A program made the position numbers and the translations under genes. The notes under the pieces were generated by a model. The model did not search any database, was not told the DNA's origin, and saw only the letters and a program-made list of their open reading frames with translations. Below, in pieces: positions 18,092 to 26,203 of a DNA stretch of 64,000 bases. Position 1 is the stretch's first letter, and every line of letters starts with the position of its first letter. The DNA is from Bacillus sp. B-jedd (GTDB lineage: Bacteria > Bacillota > Bacilli > Bacillales > Cytobacillaceae), in NCBI RefSeq assembly GCF_000821085.1, contig NZ_CCXR01000001.1:3307001-3371000 (forward strand), written 5' to 3'.

Positions 18092-18478
18092 CTATCCCTC
18101 ATAAAGCTCAATCGGCAATCCATCCGGATCCTTGAAAAACGTATATTTCTTTTCCGTCACAGGGTCAACTCTGACCGGCTCAACTTCTACTCCATTCGTT
18201 TTTAAATGGCTAAGCGTGTCCTCGACGCTATCCACCTCAAATGCCAAATGGCGCAACCCCGCCGCCTCTGGATAATTCGGCCTTCCTGCCGGGTCAGGGA
18301 ACGAAAACAACTCGATCTGATACTCGCCATTCACCGCCAAATCAAGCTTATAAGAATCCCGCTCCTCCCGGTAAACCTCCCCCACTGGGGTCAAACCCAA
18401 CACCCGCACATAAAAATCTTTCGACCTTTCATAATCCGAAACAATAACCGCCACATGATGGATCCTCTTCAAAAACAT
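18092..18478 (-). CDS. VOC family metalloprotein, glyoxalase I-like (GloA2/YaeR type)
   Basis: A 128-residue protein made of two beta-alpha-beta-beta-beta modules of the vicinal oxygen chelate fold. Typical positions are present: HHVAVIVSDYERSKDFY at the N-terminus, GLRHLAFEVDSVEDTL in the middle and the C-terminal FFKDPDGLPIELYEG, which supply His/Glu metal ligands. It resembles small GloI-like proteins; the substrate is unknown, with methylglyoxal-thiol adducts possible. The ATG at 18478 has an AGGTGAGAG site. A partial dispersed palindrome (GCACTGGACGTTCCAGCGCTT, about 18060) lies just past its stop. Confidence 0.85.
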   Translation of the reverse strand: MFLKRIHHVAVIVSDYERSKDFYVRVLGLTPVGEVYREERDSYKLDLAVNGEYQIELFSFPDPAGRPNYPEAAGLRHLAFEVDSVEDTLSHLKTNGVEVEPVRVDPVTEKKYTFFKDPDGLPIELYEG

Positions 18479-18504
18479 TTCTCTCACCTGCTTTTTCTTA
18501 ATCA

Positions 18505-18580
18505 ATGAATCAGGGGATGGAGCCAATGTTTCATTCTACACACGAAAGAAACAGCAGAAACGCCCCCGCTCCTTACGTCT
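18505..18580. repeat. Dispersed 3'-end palindrome, copy A5
   Basis: Degenerate copy: TCAGGGGATGGAGCCAATG...TTTCATTCTA and GAAAGAAACAGCAG...GCCCCCGC. It ends about 20 bp from the stop of the minus-strand P-loop gene. Confidence 0.65.
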
Positions 18581-18598
18581 TCACCTTGCTCTTCCAGC

Positions 18599-19432
18599 TT
18601 AACCTAGTTGCTCCGATAATAGTTTTTTCAGTTGTGCCTTGTGGCCGCCTGGGTTGAACGTGGTATTGTCGATGATGGTTTTATTTATGCTTAACTGATT
18701 ATATATGGCCGTTTCAAGGGTTTGCCTGGCTTTCAGGATTTCAATTGCCCCCTCTAACCCTTCGAGCCGATGTGTTTTTCCGTAGCCCTGGCTGGTGTAG
18801 TAATCGGTGAAAAACCTCAGCCATTCTGCTGGCCGTTCATCCGCTGCCTTCCTGAAGGAAGCCTCAATATCCTGCTGGCCAACATAGACAAGCAAAGGTT
18901 CTAGCGGTTCAACTGCCTTTGCCAGCAATTCAATATATGTTTGAACAGCCACCTCATCCTCCCCGTATTTAATCATCCCAACCGTCACTGGATTTTGGAT
19001 GAAGGCACATTCGAAAACATATATGGTATCTCCAACAGCCGCTTTATCGGCAAATCGTTTCCAATTTTCCGTGATCACCGATCTATTTTTTGCAAAAGAA
19101 AGTTCATAGACATCGTGTTTAGCAAGCTGGGCAAGCAACTCTTCGGGAATTCCATCCTCATGAGCCCTCCTCATCTTTCCATAAAAAACTAGAAATCCGC
19201 TATTGGATTCTCGTGTGAACCCGGCAAAAAGCTCACCGTATTGATTTTGCAAAATCGAAAAATCCCCTTCAGACAAAAAGGCGACGCTCTCCATATCGGC
19301 GGGATGATCAAGATCCCCCTCCAAAAACAAGCGGGCCTCACCCCCGCACTCATCCAAAATTTCCTTCACAAAACCCGCCGTCGCCGTCTTCCCAGATCCC
19401 GGCAAACCCTCAACCAAAATCAACCCCGTCAC
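18599..19432 (-). CDS. P-loop nucleotide-binding (kinase-like) protein
   Basis: A 277-residue soluble protein beginning TGLILVEGLPGSGKTATAGFV: Walker A motif GLPGSGKT at about residues 9-16, as in small-molecule kinases. LFLEGDLDHPADMESVAF follows at about residue 37, and a later VYVGQQDIEASF segment resembles nucleotide kinases. The GTG at 19432 has GAAGGATTGGTGGG upstream. The residues before it in the longer frame have no ribosome site. Relatives in bacilli are annotated only as hypothetical ATP-binding proteins. Flanking genes (hut cluster, VOC) give no clear partner. Confidence 0.6.
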   Translation of the reverse strand: MTGLILVEGLPGSGKTATAGFVKEILDECGGEARLFLEGDLDHPADMESVAFLSEGDFSILQNQYGELFAGFTRESNSGFLVFYGKMRRAHEDGIPEELLAQLAKHDVYELSFAKNRSVITENWKRFADKAAVGDTIYVFECAFIQNPVTVGMIKYGEDEVAVQTYIELLAKAVEPLEPLLVYVGQQDIEASFRKAADERPAEWLRFFTDYYTSQGYGKTHRLEGLEGAIEILKARQTLETAIYNQLSINKTIIDNTTFNPGGHKAQLKKLLSEQLG

Positions 19433-19569
19433 GATAAACCCACCAATCCTTCTTTCAGAAAAAATATATCCATAAAAAAACCGATTTAACTCCAACACTA
19501 TATAATTCTATCAATCCGTTATAATTCCTTCCGAGCGAAGCAGGGGCGGTTCCTCGTATGATTTTCATC

Positions 19570-19620
19570 ATAAAGAAAACCGGAACGTTTTCCATTATGG
19601 AGAAGGTTCCGGTTTTCTAT
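19570..19620 (-). terminator. Terminator after the hut/yjiH operon
   Basis: A perfect 12-bp stem GAAAACCGGAAC/GTTCCGGTTTTC (19575-19586, 19606-19617); on the minus strand it ends in a T-rich tail. It lies 28 bp past the yjiH stop and ends the hutUIG-yjiH unit. Confidence 0.75.
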
Positions 19621-19647
19621 TGCCGTTAATGTTTTTTTAGATCGCTT

Positions 19648-20982
19648 CTATAGCAGTAGGTAGGCCAGCGGGGCGGTGAGCAGGATGGTAAGGACTACGC
19701 GCTGGAACCATATAATGACGAGCTGGCGAATGGACAGCGGAATTTCTGTTGACAGGATGCAGGGCACCACGGCTGAGAAGAAGATGATGGCTGAAACAGA
19801 AACAACGCCGATAACAAATTTTGTGACAAGAGCGGCTTTGGCGACGAGCAGGGCCGGCAGGAACATTTCCGCGATGGAAAGCGCGCTTGCTTTCGATGCG
19901 AGCAGCGGATCCGGCAGCTGGACAAGGGCGATGAACGGATAGAACAAATAGCCGAGCCAGTCGAACAGCGGCGTATATTCGGCGAGCACCAAGCCAATCA
20001 GCCCCACTGACATGATTGACGGCAGGATGCCCATTGTCATGATGAACCCGTCTTTCAGGTTGGCCCAAATATTTTGAGCGAGGCTCGGGGCAGTGTCAGC
20101 TGTTGCCATCGCTTCCTGCCACGCATGCCTAATACGGTCTTTCTTAACGAGTACTTCCCTGTCCCCTTCTTTATTCTCATAGTAGGAGTCATTCATTTTT
20201 GAAAGCGGCCAAATGCGGACTGTGATAGCGGTTACAAGAAAAGTCACTAGGAATGTAACCCAGAAATACGTGTTCCAGATTTCCATTAAATCAAGAGTTT
20301 TTGCGACGACGATCATGAATGTAGCTGAGACGGTCGAGAAACCTGTCGCAATGATGGCAGCCTCTTTGATCGTGTACTTTCCTTCTTTAAAAACCCTGTT
20401 TGTAATCAAAAGGCCAATGGAATAACTGCCAACAAAAGACGCAACCGCATCCACAGCGGACCTGCCCGGCGTCTTCCAAATCGGCCGCATAACCGGTTGC
20501 ATGAATATTCCGATAAATTCAAGCAGACCATAACCAACCAGCATTGCCAGGAAGATCGATCCGATAGGCACGAGCATGCCGACTGGAATCACGAGCTTAT
20601 TGAACAAAAACGGCCCCATATTCGGGTCAAAAAACCACTTCGGCCCAATATTGAAAACAAGCATCACCGCAGTAATGAGGCCGAGCACTTTCAGCAGAGA
20701 AAATACGGTTGTTACAGTATCCTTATTCCACGTTTTGTTGACGAACGGGTAAACCGCCCCTGCGAGAATGACGACCAGGCCATAGTATGGCAGGATGCCC
20801 GGGACCGCTGAGGAAATGAACGTTACAATGTGATCGAGCATGATTGACGACTTGCCATTCATCGTTATCGGTACGAAAAATACAAATATTCCAATTGCTG
20901 AGAAAATGAAAAACTTCGCCACATTCAGCGACAGTCTTTTTTCCTTTTGTGGCTCCACTTTTTCCAATTGTCCTGTTCCCAT
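19648..20982 (-). CDS. YjiH family membrane protein (nucleoside recognition/GATE domain)
   Basis: A 444-residue polytopic protein (about ten hydrophobic segments) of the YjiH family with the GATE-type fold (PGRSAVDAVASFVGSYSIGLLITNRVF; SIAEMFLPALLV; STEIPLSIRQLVI). In other Bacillaceae, as I recall, such proteins occur next to hut genes and are thought to be transporters. Here it is last in the hutU-hutI-hutG line and in the same direction, so uptake of histidine, urocanate or a related imidazole is a reasonable inference. The start has a strong TAAGGAGGGG site. B. subtilis uses HutM instead, which is not present here. Confidence 0.75.
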   Translation of the reverse strand: MGTGQLEKVEPQKEKRLSLNVAKFFIFSAIGIFVFFVPITMNGKSSIMLDHIVTFISSAVPGILPYYGLVVILAGAVYPFVNKTWNKDTVTTVFSLLKVLGLITAVMLVFNIGPKWFFDPNMGPFLFNKLVIPVGMLVPIGSIFLAMLVGYGLLEFIGIFMQPVMRPIWKTPGRSAVDAVASFVGSYSIGLLITNRVFKEGKYTIKEAAIIATGFSTVSATFMIVVAKTLDLMEIWNTYFWVTFLVTFLVTAITVRIWPLSKMNDSYYENKEGDREVLVKKDRIRHAWQEAMATADTAPSLAQNIWANLKDGFIMTMGILPSIMSVGLIGLVLAEYTPLFDWLGYLFYPFIALVQLPDPLLASKASALSIAEMFLPALLVAKAALVTKFVIGVVSVSAIIFFSAVVPCILSTEIPLSIRQLVIIWFQRVVLTILLTAPLAYLLL

Positions 20983-21097
20983 TCAGTCCCCTCCTTAAAT
21001 TGTCCCTGCCGGAATTTATGATCCGGCAGGGTTGTACAAATTAATATTCGCAGCCGTTGTGGCTTGAAGCTTTGCTGTTTGGTCTGCCAGGTATCTC

Positions 21098-21150
21098 GTG
21101 TTCCGTAAGATGCAGCAGAACCGCCCCAATGCTTCACCGCATTCGAACGC
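21098..21150. repeat. Dispersed palindrome forming the end of hutG, copy A6
   Basis: Minus-strand TTCGAATGCGGTGAAGCATTGGGGCGGTTCTGCTGC matches one arm of the palindrome family. The hutG stop (21134-21136) lies inside it. Confidence 0.65.
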
Positions 21151-22123
21151 CGGTCAAAAAGGTAAGGAAGACGTGCGTGCCTGTTTTGACAGTAGATTGG
21201 GCTTGTGTGTCCCGCATAGGGTCGAGGCAGACGATGTCCATTGCTTTGACTTTTGGGTGTTTGCCGGCTGCGAGGACGCCTTCGAACAGTTCATCGGTTG
21301 TCATGCCGCCTGGCGTGGAGGCCGGGACTCCCGGTGCGTAGGCGATGTCGAGGACGTCCATGTCGACGGTCAGATAAATGACGTCCACTTTCGCCGCAAG
21401 CTCTTCGAGACTTTGTTCCACCGCTTGGACGATCCCCTGTTTCCTGACCTGCCGCAGCGTCCGGTAATTGACGCCGTGCTCATCCGCGTATTCTTTTAAA
21501 TCTTTCGTATTGAAAAACCCATGCAGCCCAAGATTGTACATATCACTTCCCTTGACGACGCCGCTTTCAATAAGATTCCGCATCGGCGTCCCGTTTGATT
21601 GCCCGTTATCCTCCATGCTCCTCAGGTCGAAATGCGTGTCGAACTGGAGGATTCCAATCCGCTGATCGGGCCTTGCAGCATGCATGCCCTTCACCATCAT
21701 CGCGGTAATCGAATGGTCGCCCCCAACCGCGCAGACAATCGAATCTGCAAAATGCTCGTGCAGCGCGGCAGAGGCCTCCCGGATATTTAAATGGCACTTG
21801 GCAATATCGGTCACATGCATCGGCACATCCCCGGCATCAAGCACCTTCATCCCCACTAGATCGACATCCTCATCGAGGTTATAGGTGGAAAAAGTTTTCC
21901 ACGAACGCCGGAAAGCCTCCGGAAATTCGGAAGCTCCTGAAGCACTGATCGAGGATCTCGAAAGCGGAACACCCGCAAGAACCACATCCGCATCCCTGCT
22001 CGCCTCCTTCGAAAACTCCGCAAGCGGCTGGATCCACTCATGAACTTTAGATGCAGTCCCATCCCCGGGCCGGTTCCAAGTAAATCCCGGCGGCACCAGC
22101 TTTGGATATAAGAAATTCCTCAT
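21134..22123 (-). CDS. hutG: Formimidoylglutamase
   Basis: A 329-residue enzyme of the arginase/ureohydrolase superfamily that hydrolyses N-formimidoyl-L-glutamate to glutamate and formamide, the last step of histidine degradation in B. subtilis. Manganese-binding motifs are present: VGGDHSITAMM, FDTHFDLRSM (DTHFD where many relatives have DAHFD) and LTVDMDVLD with PGVPASTPGG after it. The start has GAAAGGGGGGATTTG upstream. It is 82 bp after hutI. The last residues (GVRMR) are encoded by a copy of the dispersed palindrome. Confidence 0.94.
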   Translation of the reverse strand: MRNFLYPKLVPPGFTWNRPGDGTASKVHEWIQPLAEFSKEASRDADVVLAGVPLSRSSISASGASEFPEAFRRSWKTFSTYNLDEDVDLVGMKVLDAGDVPMHVTDIAKCHLNIREASAALHEHFADSIVCAVGGDHSITAMMVKGMHAARPDQRIGILQFDTHFDLRSMEDNGQSNGTPMRNLIESGVVKGSDMYNLGLHGFFNTKDLKEYADEHGVNYRTLRQVRKQGIVQAVEQSLEELAAKVDVIYLTVDMDVLDIAYAPGVPASTPGGMTTDELFEGVLAAGKHPKVKAMDIVCLDPMRDTQAQSTVKTGTHVFLTFLTGVRMR

Positions 22124-22205
22124 TCAAATCCCCCCTTTCGCAAAAAATGCAGTCTTTTTTTGATTTACTTTTCCAGTTCAGAGACTTTTTGCAAAAATAA
22201 ATCCC

Positions 22206-23504
22206 TTAATTTACACAATTCGGTACGTCCTTCTTCTCCAAGTTCCCTTCGTTGACCACGACCCGCCCGGCCTTCACGACCGTATGAACGTGATTGACTC
22301 CGTAAGAGTATTGGAGCTTCATATAATTCGAGATATCGAAAATTGTTACGTCCGCTTTTTTGCCAGATTCAAGAGTTCCGACCTCTGTGGCCCGGTTAAT
22401 CGCATGAGCGGCGTTGACCGTTGCGGCGCACAGGACCTCCGCCGGTGTCATTCCCATCATCAAACAGCCAAGATTCATAATGAACGGAAGCGAAACCGTC
22501 GGCGACGAGCCCGGATTGCAGTCGGTCGACAGCGCCACCGGCACTCCGGCATCAATCATCTTCCGCGCGTTCGCGAATTCGGCCCTCAGGAAGTAAGCCG
22601 TACCGGGAAGTAGGACACCGACAACTCCCGCTGCCGCCATCGCATCAATTCCCTTATCGGATGCTTTCAAAAGATGGTCCGCAGAAATTGCCCCCACCTC
22701 GGCAGCAAGTTCGGCTCCTTCATACGGCTCAATCTCATCCGCATGGATCTTCGGCTTCAGACCGTACGCCTTTCCCGCCTCAAGAATTTTCCGGGACTGC
22801 TCAGGGGTGAACACCCCTTTTTCGCAAAAAACATCATTGAACTCGGCGAGCCCGAGCTCCGCCACTTCTGGCAGTAGACCAATCACATAATCGACGAACT
22901 CATCCGGCCGTTCCTTATAATCCGCAGGAACCGCATGCGCACCCATGAAGGTGGAAACGATGTCCACCGGGTGCGTTTCGTTCAGCTTTTTGGCAACCTC
23001 AAGCTGCTTTCGTTCCGTTTCCCACTCCATCCCGTAGCCGCTTTTCGCCTCAACGGTCGTGATCCCGTGCAAAAGAAACTTATCCAATCGTCCGGCACTT
23101 TCCTCCAATAGTTCTTCAAACGACGCAGCCTTCGTCCTTCGCGTCGTCGCATGAATCCCGCCGCCGGCGTTCATGATTTCCATATAAGTCGCACCCTGCA
23201 GCCTCATATTGAACTCATCTTCACGACTGCCGGCAAAAACGAGATGCGTGTGCGGATCAACGAGCCCAGGTGTGACAAGCTTGCCGCTCGCATCAACCAC
23301 ATCCGCCTCGTGCAATCTGCCAGCATATTCTCGGCTTAACTCCTCATCGTGGCCAACCGCCTGAATCGCGCCATCCTCAATCCAAACACTTCCGTTTTCA
23401 ATCAGTCCGAGCTCGGACATCTCCTCCTTAACCCGCGGGCCCGCCGCATCGCTCTTCATCGTCACCAACTGCGACGCATTCCGTATAAACAGAGGCTTCG
23501 TCAT
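22206..23504 (-). CDS. hutI: Imidazolonepropionase
   Basis: A 432-residue amidohydrolase that opens 4-imidazolone-5-propionate to N-formimidoylglutamate. The metal-binding VDPHTHLVFAGSREDEF, GITTVEAKSGYGM, KIHADEIEPY and ALSTDCNPGSSPT motifs are all visible. The start is the ATG at 23504 after AAAGGAGGAGGCAACG; codons upstream of it are in the leader. The 689-bp gap between it and hutU is filled by a tandem repeat array, so hutI may rely on read-through or on its own promoter. Length matches B. subtilis HutI (421 residues). Confidence 0.95.
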   Translation of the reverse strand: MTKPLFIRNASQLVTMKSDAAGPRVKEEMSELGLIENGSVWIEDGAIQAVGHDEELSREYAGRLHEADVVDASGKLVTPGLVDPHTHLVFAGSREDEFNMRLQGATYMEIMNAGGGIHATTRRTKAASFEELLEESAGRLDKFLLHGITTVEAKSGYGMEWETERKQLEVAKKLNETHPVDIVSTFMGAHAVPADYKERPDEFVDYVIGLLPEVAELGLAEFNDVFCEKGVFTPEQSRKILEAGKAYGLKPKIHADEIEPYEGAELAAEVGAISADHLLKASDKGIDAMAAAGVVGVLLPGTAYFLRAEFANARKMIDAGVPVALSTDCNPGSSPTVSLPFIMNLGCLMMGMTPAEVLCAATVNAAHAINRATEVGTLESGKKADVTIFDISNYMKLQYSYGVNHVHTVVKAGRVVVNEGNLEKKDVPNCVN

Positions 23505-23561
23505 CGTTGCCTCCTCCTTTCTATTTGCAAAAACACTATCCTGATCGGTCATTTTATTTTT

Positions 23562-24188
23562 CGTTTCAGTATTTGAGTCTCTGTTACCAAGTTAATAAAC
23601 TTATCTCCTGTTTGGGAATAGAGATCGCTTCTCTATTACCTTTAAACAGATTTTTATTGAATGGGGCTTAGAGAACGCCTCTCTATTACCGTTTGGATGT
23701 TTTTTGAACCACTATGGGCTTAGAGACGGCTTCTCTGTTACCTTCTTAGCAGACTTTTATTAATTCGGGATTAGAGAACGCCGCTCTGTTACCGTTTGGA
23801 TGTTTCTTGTACCACTTTGGTCTTAGAGACGGCTCCTCAGTTACCTTCTTAGCGGACTTTTATTAATTCGGGCTTAGAGAAGGCCGCTCTGTTACCGTTT
23901 GGATGTTTCTTGTACCACTTTGGGCTTAGAGACGGCTTCTCTGTTACCTTCTTGACGGATTTTTATTGATTCGGGATTAGACGACTCCTTATTCGACCGC
24001 AAACGAAAATTCCAACGGCTACGGTAGTTTAGACTCCTTCTATTCGATCGCAGACGGAAATTTCTACCGCTACAGTCGTTTAGACAGCTCGTATTCGACC
24101 ACAACCAAAAATCCACCCGGCTACAGTCGTTTAGAACACTCCTATTCGACCGCAGACGGAAATCCCTACCGCTGCGGTCGAATCATAT
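23562..24188. repeat. Twelve-unit 51-bp tandem repeat array of two sequence types
   Basis: From 23562 to 24188 the sequence keeps a 50-52 bp period. In the first part, a 27-bp block of the form GGGCTTAGAGACGGCTTCTC + TGTTACC recurs at 23614, 23664, 23716, 23767, 23819, 23870 and 23922. The blocks alternate two 24-25 bp linkers (TTCTTAGCAGACTTTTATT... and GTTTGGATGTTTCTTGTACC...). At 23973 the block GGGATTAGA leads in register into a second type with units starting TTTAGA at 24028, 24079 and 24130 and carrying CGACCGCAG...CTGCGGTCG hairpins. It is not CRISPR, because the linkers repeat. It fills the hutU-hutI gap; there is no gene in it. Confidence 0.9.
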
Positions 24189-24193
24189 AAAGA

Positions 24194-25861
24194 TTACTCC
24201 TTCTCCAGCATCGGCATGTTGATGCCTTTTTCACGTGCGGTTTTCTTCGCTAGTTCGTAACCTGCGTCGGCATGGCGGACGACGCCCATTCCCGGGTCGG
24301 TCGTCAGCACCCGCTCAAGGCGGGCTTCCGCTTCCTTCGTCCCATCCGCGACAATGACCATCCCGGCGTGCAGGGAATAACCCATTCCGACGCCGCCGCC
24401 GTGGTGGACGGAGACCCAGCTCGCCCCGCCGACCGCGTTGATCAGCGCATTCAGAATCGGCCAGTCCGCGACCGCGTCACTGCCATCCTTCATCGCTTCG
24501 GTCTCCCGGTTCGGGGAAGCGACGGAACCAGCGTCAAGGTGGTCGCGCCCGATGACAATCGGTGCTTCGAGTTCGCCGGAGGCAACCATATCGTTAATAA
24601 TTTTGCCGAAACGCGCCCGGTCCCCATAGCCAAGCCAGCAAATCCGGGACGGCAGCCCCTGGAAGCTGATTTTTTCGCGCGCCATGCGGATCCACTTGCA
24701 CAGATGTTCCTTATCTTTGAATTCCTTCAGCAGCACTTCGTCGATTTTATAAATATCTTCAGGGTTTCCGGAGAGCGCCGCCCAGCGGAAAGGCCCTTTC
24801 CCTTCGCAAAATTGCGGACGGATGTAGGCCGGCACAAATCCCGGAAAATCAAACGCATTCTCGACGCCCTCATCCTTCGCGACCTGGCGGATGTTGTTTC
24901 CGTAATCGAACGTAACGGCTCCCTTTTGCTGGAGCGCAAGCATCGAACGGACATGGCTTGCGATGCTTTCCTTTGAAAGCTTCACATACTGTTTAGGTTC
25001 TTCCGCGCGAAGTTTCGCAGCCTCTTCCAGCGAATATCCGGTTGGAATGTAGCCGTTAAGCGGGTCGTGCGATGACGTCTGGTCGGTCAGCACTTCGGGA
25101 ACGAACCCGCGCTCAATCATAAGCGGGAGAATTTCCGCGGCGTTCCCCAGCAGGCCAATCGACAGCGCCTTGCCATCCTTTTTAGCCACCTTCGCCAGTC
25201 GGATCGCTTCATCAAGGCTATCCGTTTTCACATCGAGGTAGGCGGTTTCGATCCGGCGGTCGATTCTCGTTTCATCCACCTCAATCGCGAGGCAGACGCC
25301 GTCATTCATCGTTACGGCGAGAGGTTGCGCTCCTCCCATGCCCCCGAGCCCGGCAGTCAGTGTAATCGTATTTTTTAGGGTGCCGCCGTAATGCTGGCGC
25401 GCAAGCTCTGCAAATGTCTCATATGTACCCTGCACAATCCCTTGGCTGCCGATATAAATCCAGCTGCCGGCCGTCATCTGCCCGTACATTATCAGACCCT
25501 TTTTGTCGAGCTCGTGGAAATGGTCCCAATTCGCCCAAGCCGGGACAAGATTCGAATTCGCCAGGAGCACCCTTGGTGCATTTTTGTGGCTTTTGAAAAC
25601 GGCAACCGGCTTACCGGACTGGACGAGAAGCGTTTCGTCGGATTCAAGGTTTTTCAACGATTCCACAATCGCTTGGAAGCTTTCCCAGTTCCGCGCTGCC
25701 TTGCCGATTCCGCCGTAGACAACTAGCTCCTCCGGCTTCTCGGCGACCTCCTCATCAAGGTTGTTCATCAGCATCCTTAATGCGGCCTCCTGCACCCAGC
25801 CTTTCGTTTGGAGCTCTGTTCCACGGTAACGCTTAATCAAATCCTTTTTCTCAGCAATCAT
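24194..25861 (-). CDS. hutU: Urocanate hydratase (urocanase)
   Basis: A 555-residue NAD-dependent enzyme converting urocanate to 4-imidazolone-5-propionate. Signature stretches include [31 protein letters not shown] (NAD-binding), [18 protein letters not shown] containing the active-site-type cysteine, and [11 protein letters not shown]. The ATG at 25861 follows GAAAGGGTGCTGAAG; B. subtilis HutU is 552 residues. hutH (histidine ammonia-lyase) and hutP, which precede hutU in B. subtilis, are absent here; an AraC-type regulator lies upstream. A promoter with an overlapping cre is found about 220 bp upstream. Confidence 0.96.
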   Translation of the reverse strand: MIAEKKDLIKRYRGTELQTKGWVQEAALRMLMNNLDEEVAEKPEELVVYGGIGKAARNWESFQAIVESLKNLESDETLLVQSGKPVAVFKSHKNAPRVLLANSNLVPAWANWDHFHELDKKGLIMYGQMTAGSWIYIGSQGIVQGTYETFAELARQHYGGTLKNTITLTAGLGGMGGAQPLAVTMNDGVCLAIEVDETRIDRRIETAYLDVKTDSLDEAIRLAKVAKKDGKALSIGLLGNAAEILPLMIERGFVPEVLTDQTSSHDPLNGYIPTGYSLEEAAKLRAEEPKQYVKLSKESIASHVRSMLALQQKGAVTFDYGNNIRQVAKDEGVENAFDFPGFVPAYIRPQFCEGKGPFRWAALSGNPEDIYKIDEVLLKEFKDKEHLCKWIRMAREKISFQGLPSRICWLGYGDRARFGKIINDMVASGELEAPIVIGRDHLDAGSVASPNRETEAMKDGSDAVADWPILNALINAVGGASWVSVHHGGGVGMGYSLHAGMVIVADGTKEAEARLERVLTTDPGMGVVRHADAGYELAKKTAREKGINMPMLEKE

Positions 25862-26077
25862 CTTCAGCACCCTTTCATTTATAGTTTGAGTGAAGCAACC
25901 GGGCTTGCCAGCTGATTCGTTTGTTGATTGGAGCGATACTACTTTGTGAGAACAGCACAACTAAGTGCTGAGTAGTGCTGGCGGGCCTCTGTTTTAAGTG
26001 AAGCACCGGAACCGTCCCGCTGCTTATTTCGCCTCCCAAAGGAAGCGTTGACTATCCCCCACTGCAATTCACTGAAT

Positions 26078-26106
26078 ATTATAAAATAATAGCGCTTTCA
26101 TTAATA
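26078..26106 (-). promoter_or_regulatory. hut promoter with overlapping cre site
   Basis: On the minus strand a -10 TATAAT (26078-26083) is preceded at 17 bp by TATTAA (26101-26106). The 16-bp sequence ATGAAAGCGCTATTAT (26086-26101) matches the cre consensus with one mismatch and covers the spacer, so CcpA should block this promoter in glucose, as known for B. subtilis hut. The leader between here and hutU (about 215 nt) contains a partial dispersed palindrome (about 25995-26025). Otherwise the 342-bp gap holds nothing else. Confidence 0.6.
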
Positions 26107-26203
26107 GGTTGATTATTTTCGTTTTAGGATGTTTATTTTTGCAAAAGAAAAAGGAATCCGGCGAGATTCCCTTTAGAACAGCATTTATTTTGGATAAGGA
26201 TAA

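Noticed and set aside
23892..24116. Repetitive 74-codon frame in the hutU-hutI gap
   Set aside because: It is the translation of the 51-bp repeats (51 is a multiple of three), without a start signal.
23562..24188. CRISPR array
   Set aside because: The period is regular, but the linkers are repeated rather than unique and no cas genes are present.
24272..24976. Open frame of 234 codons antisense to hutU
   Set aside because: Composition follows from the GC-rich third positions of hutU; no protein-like motifs.
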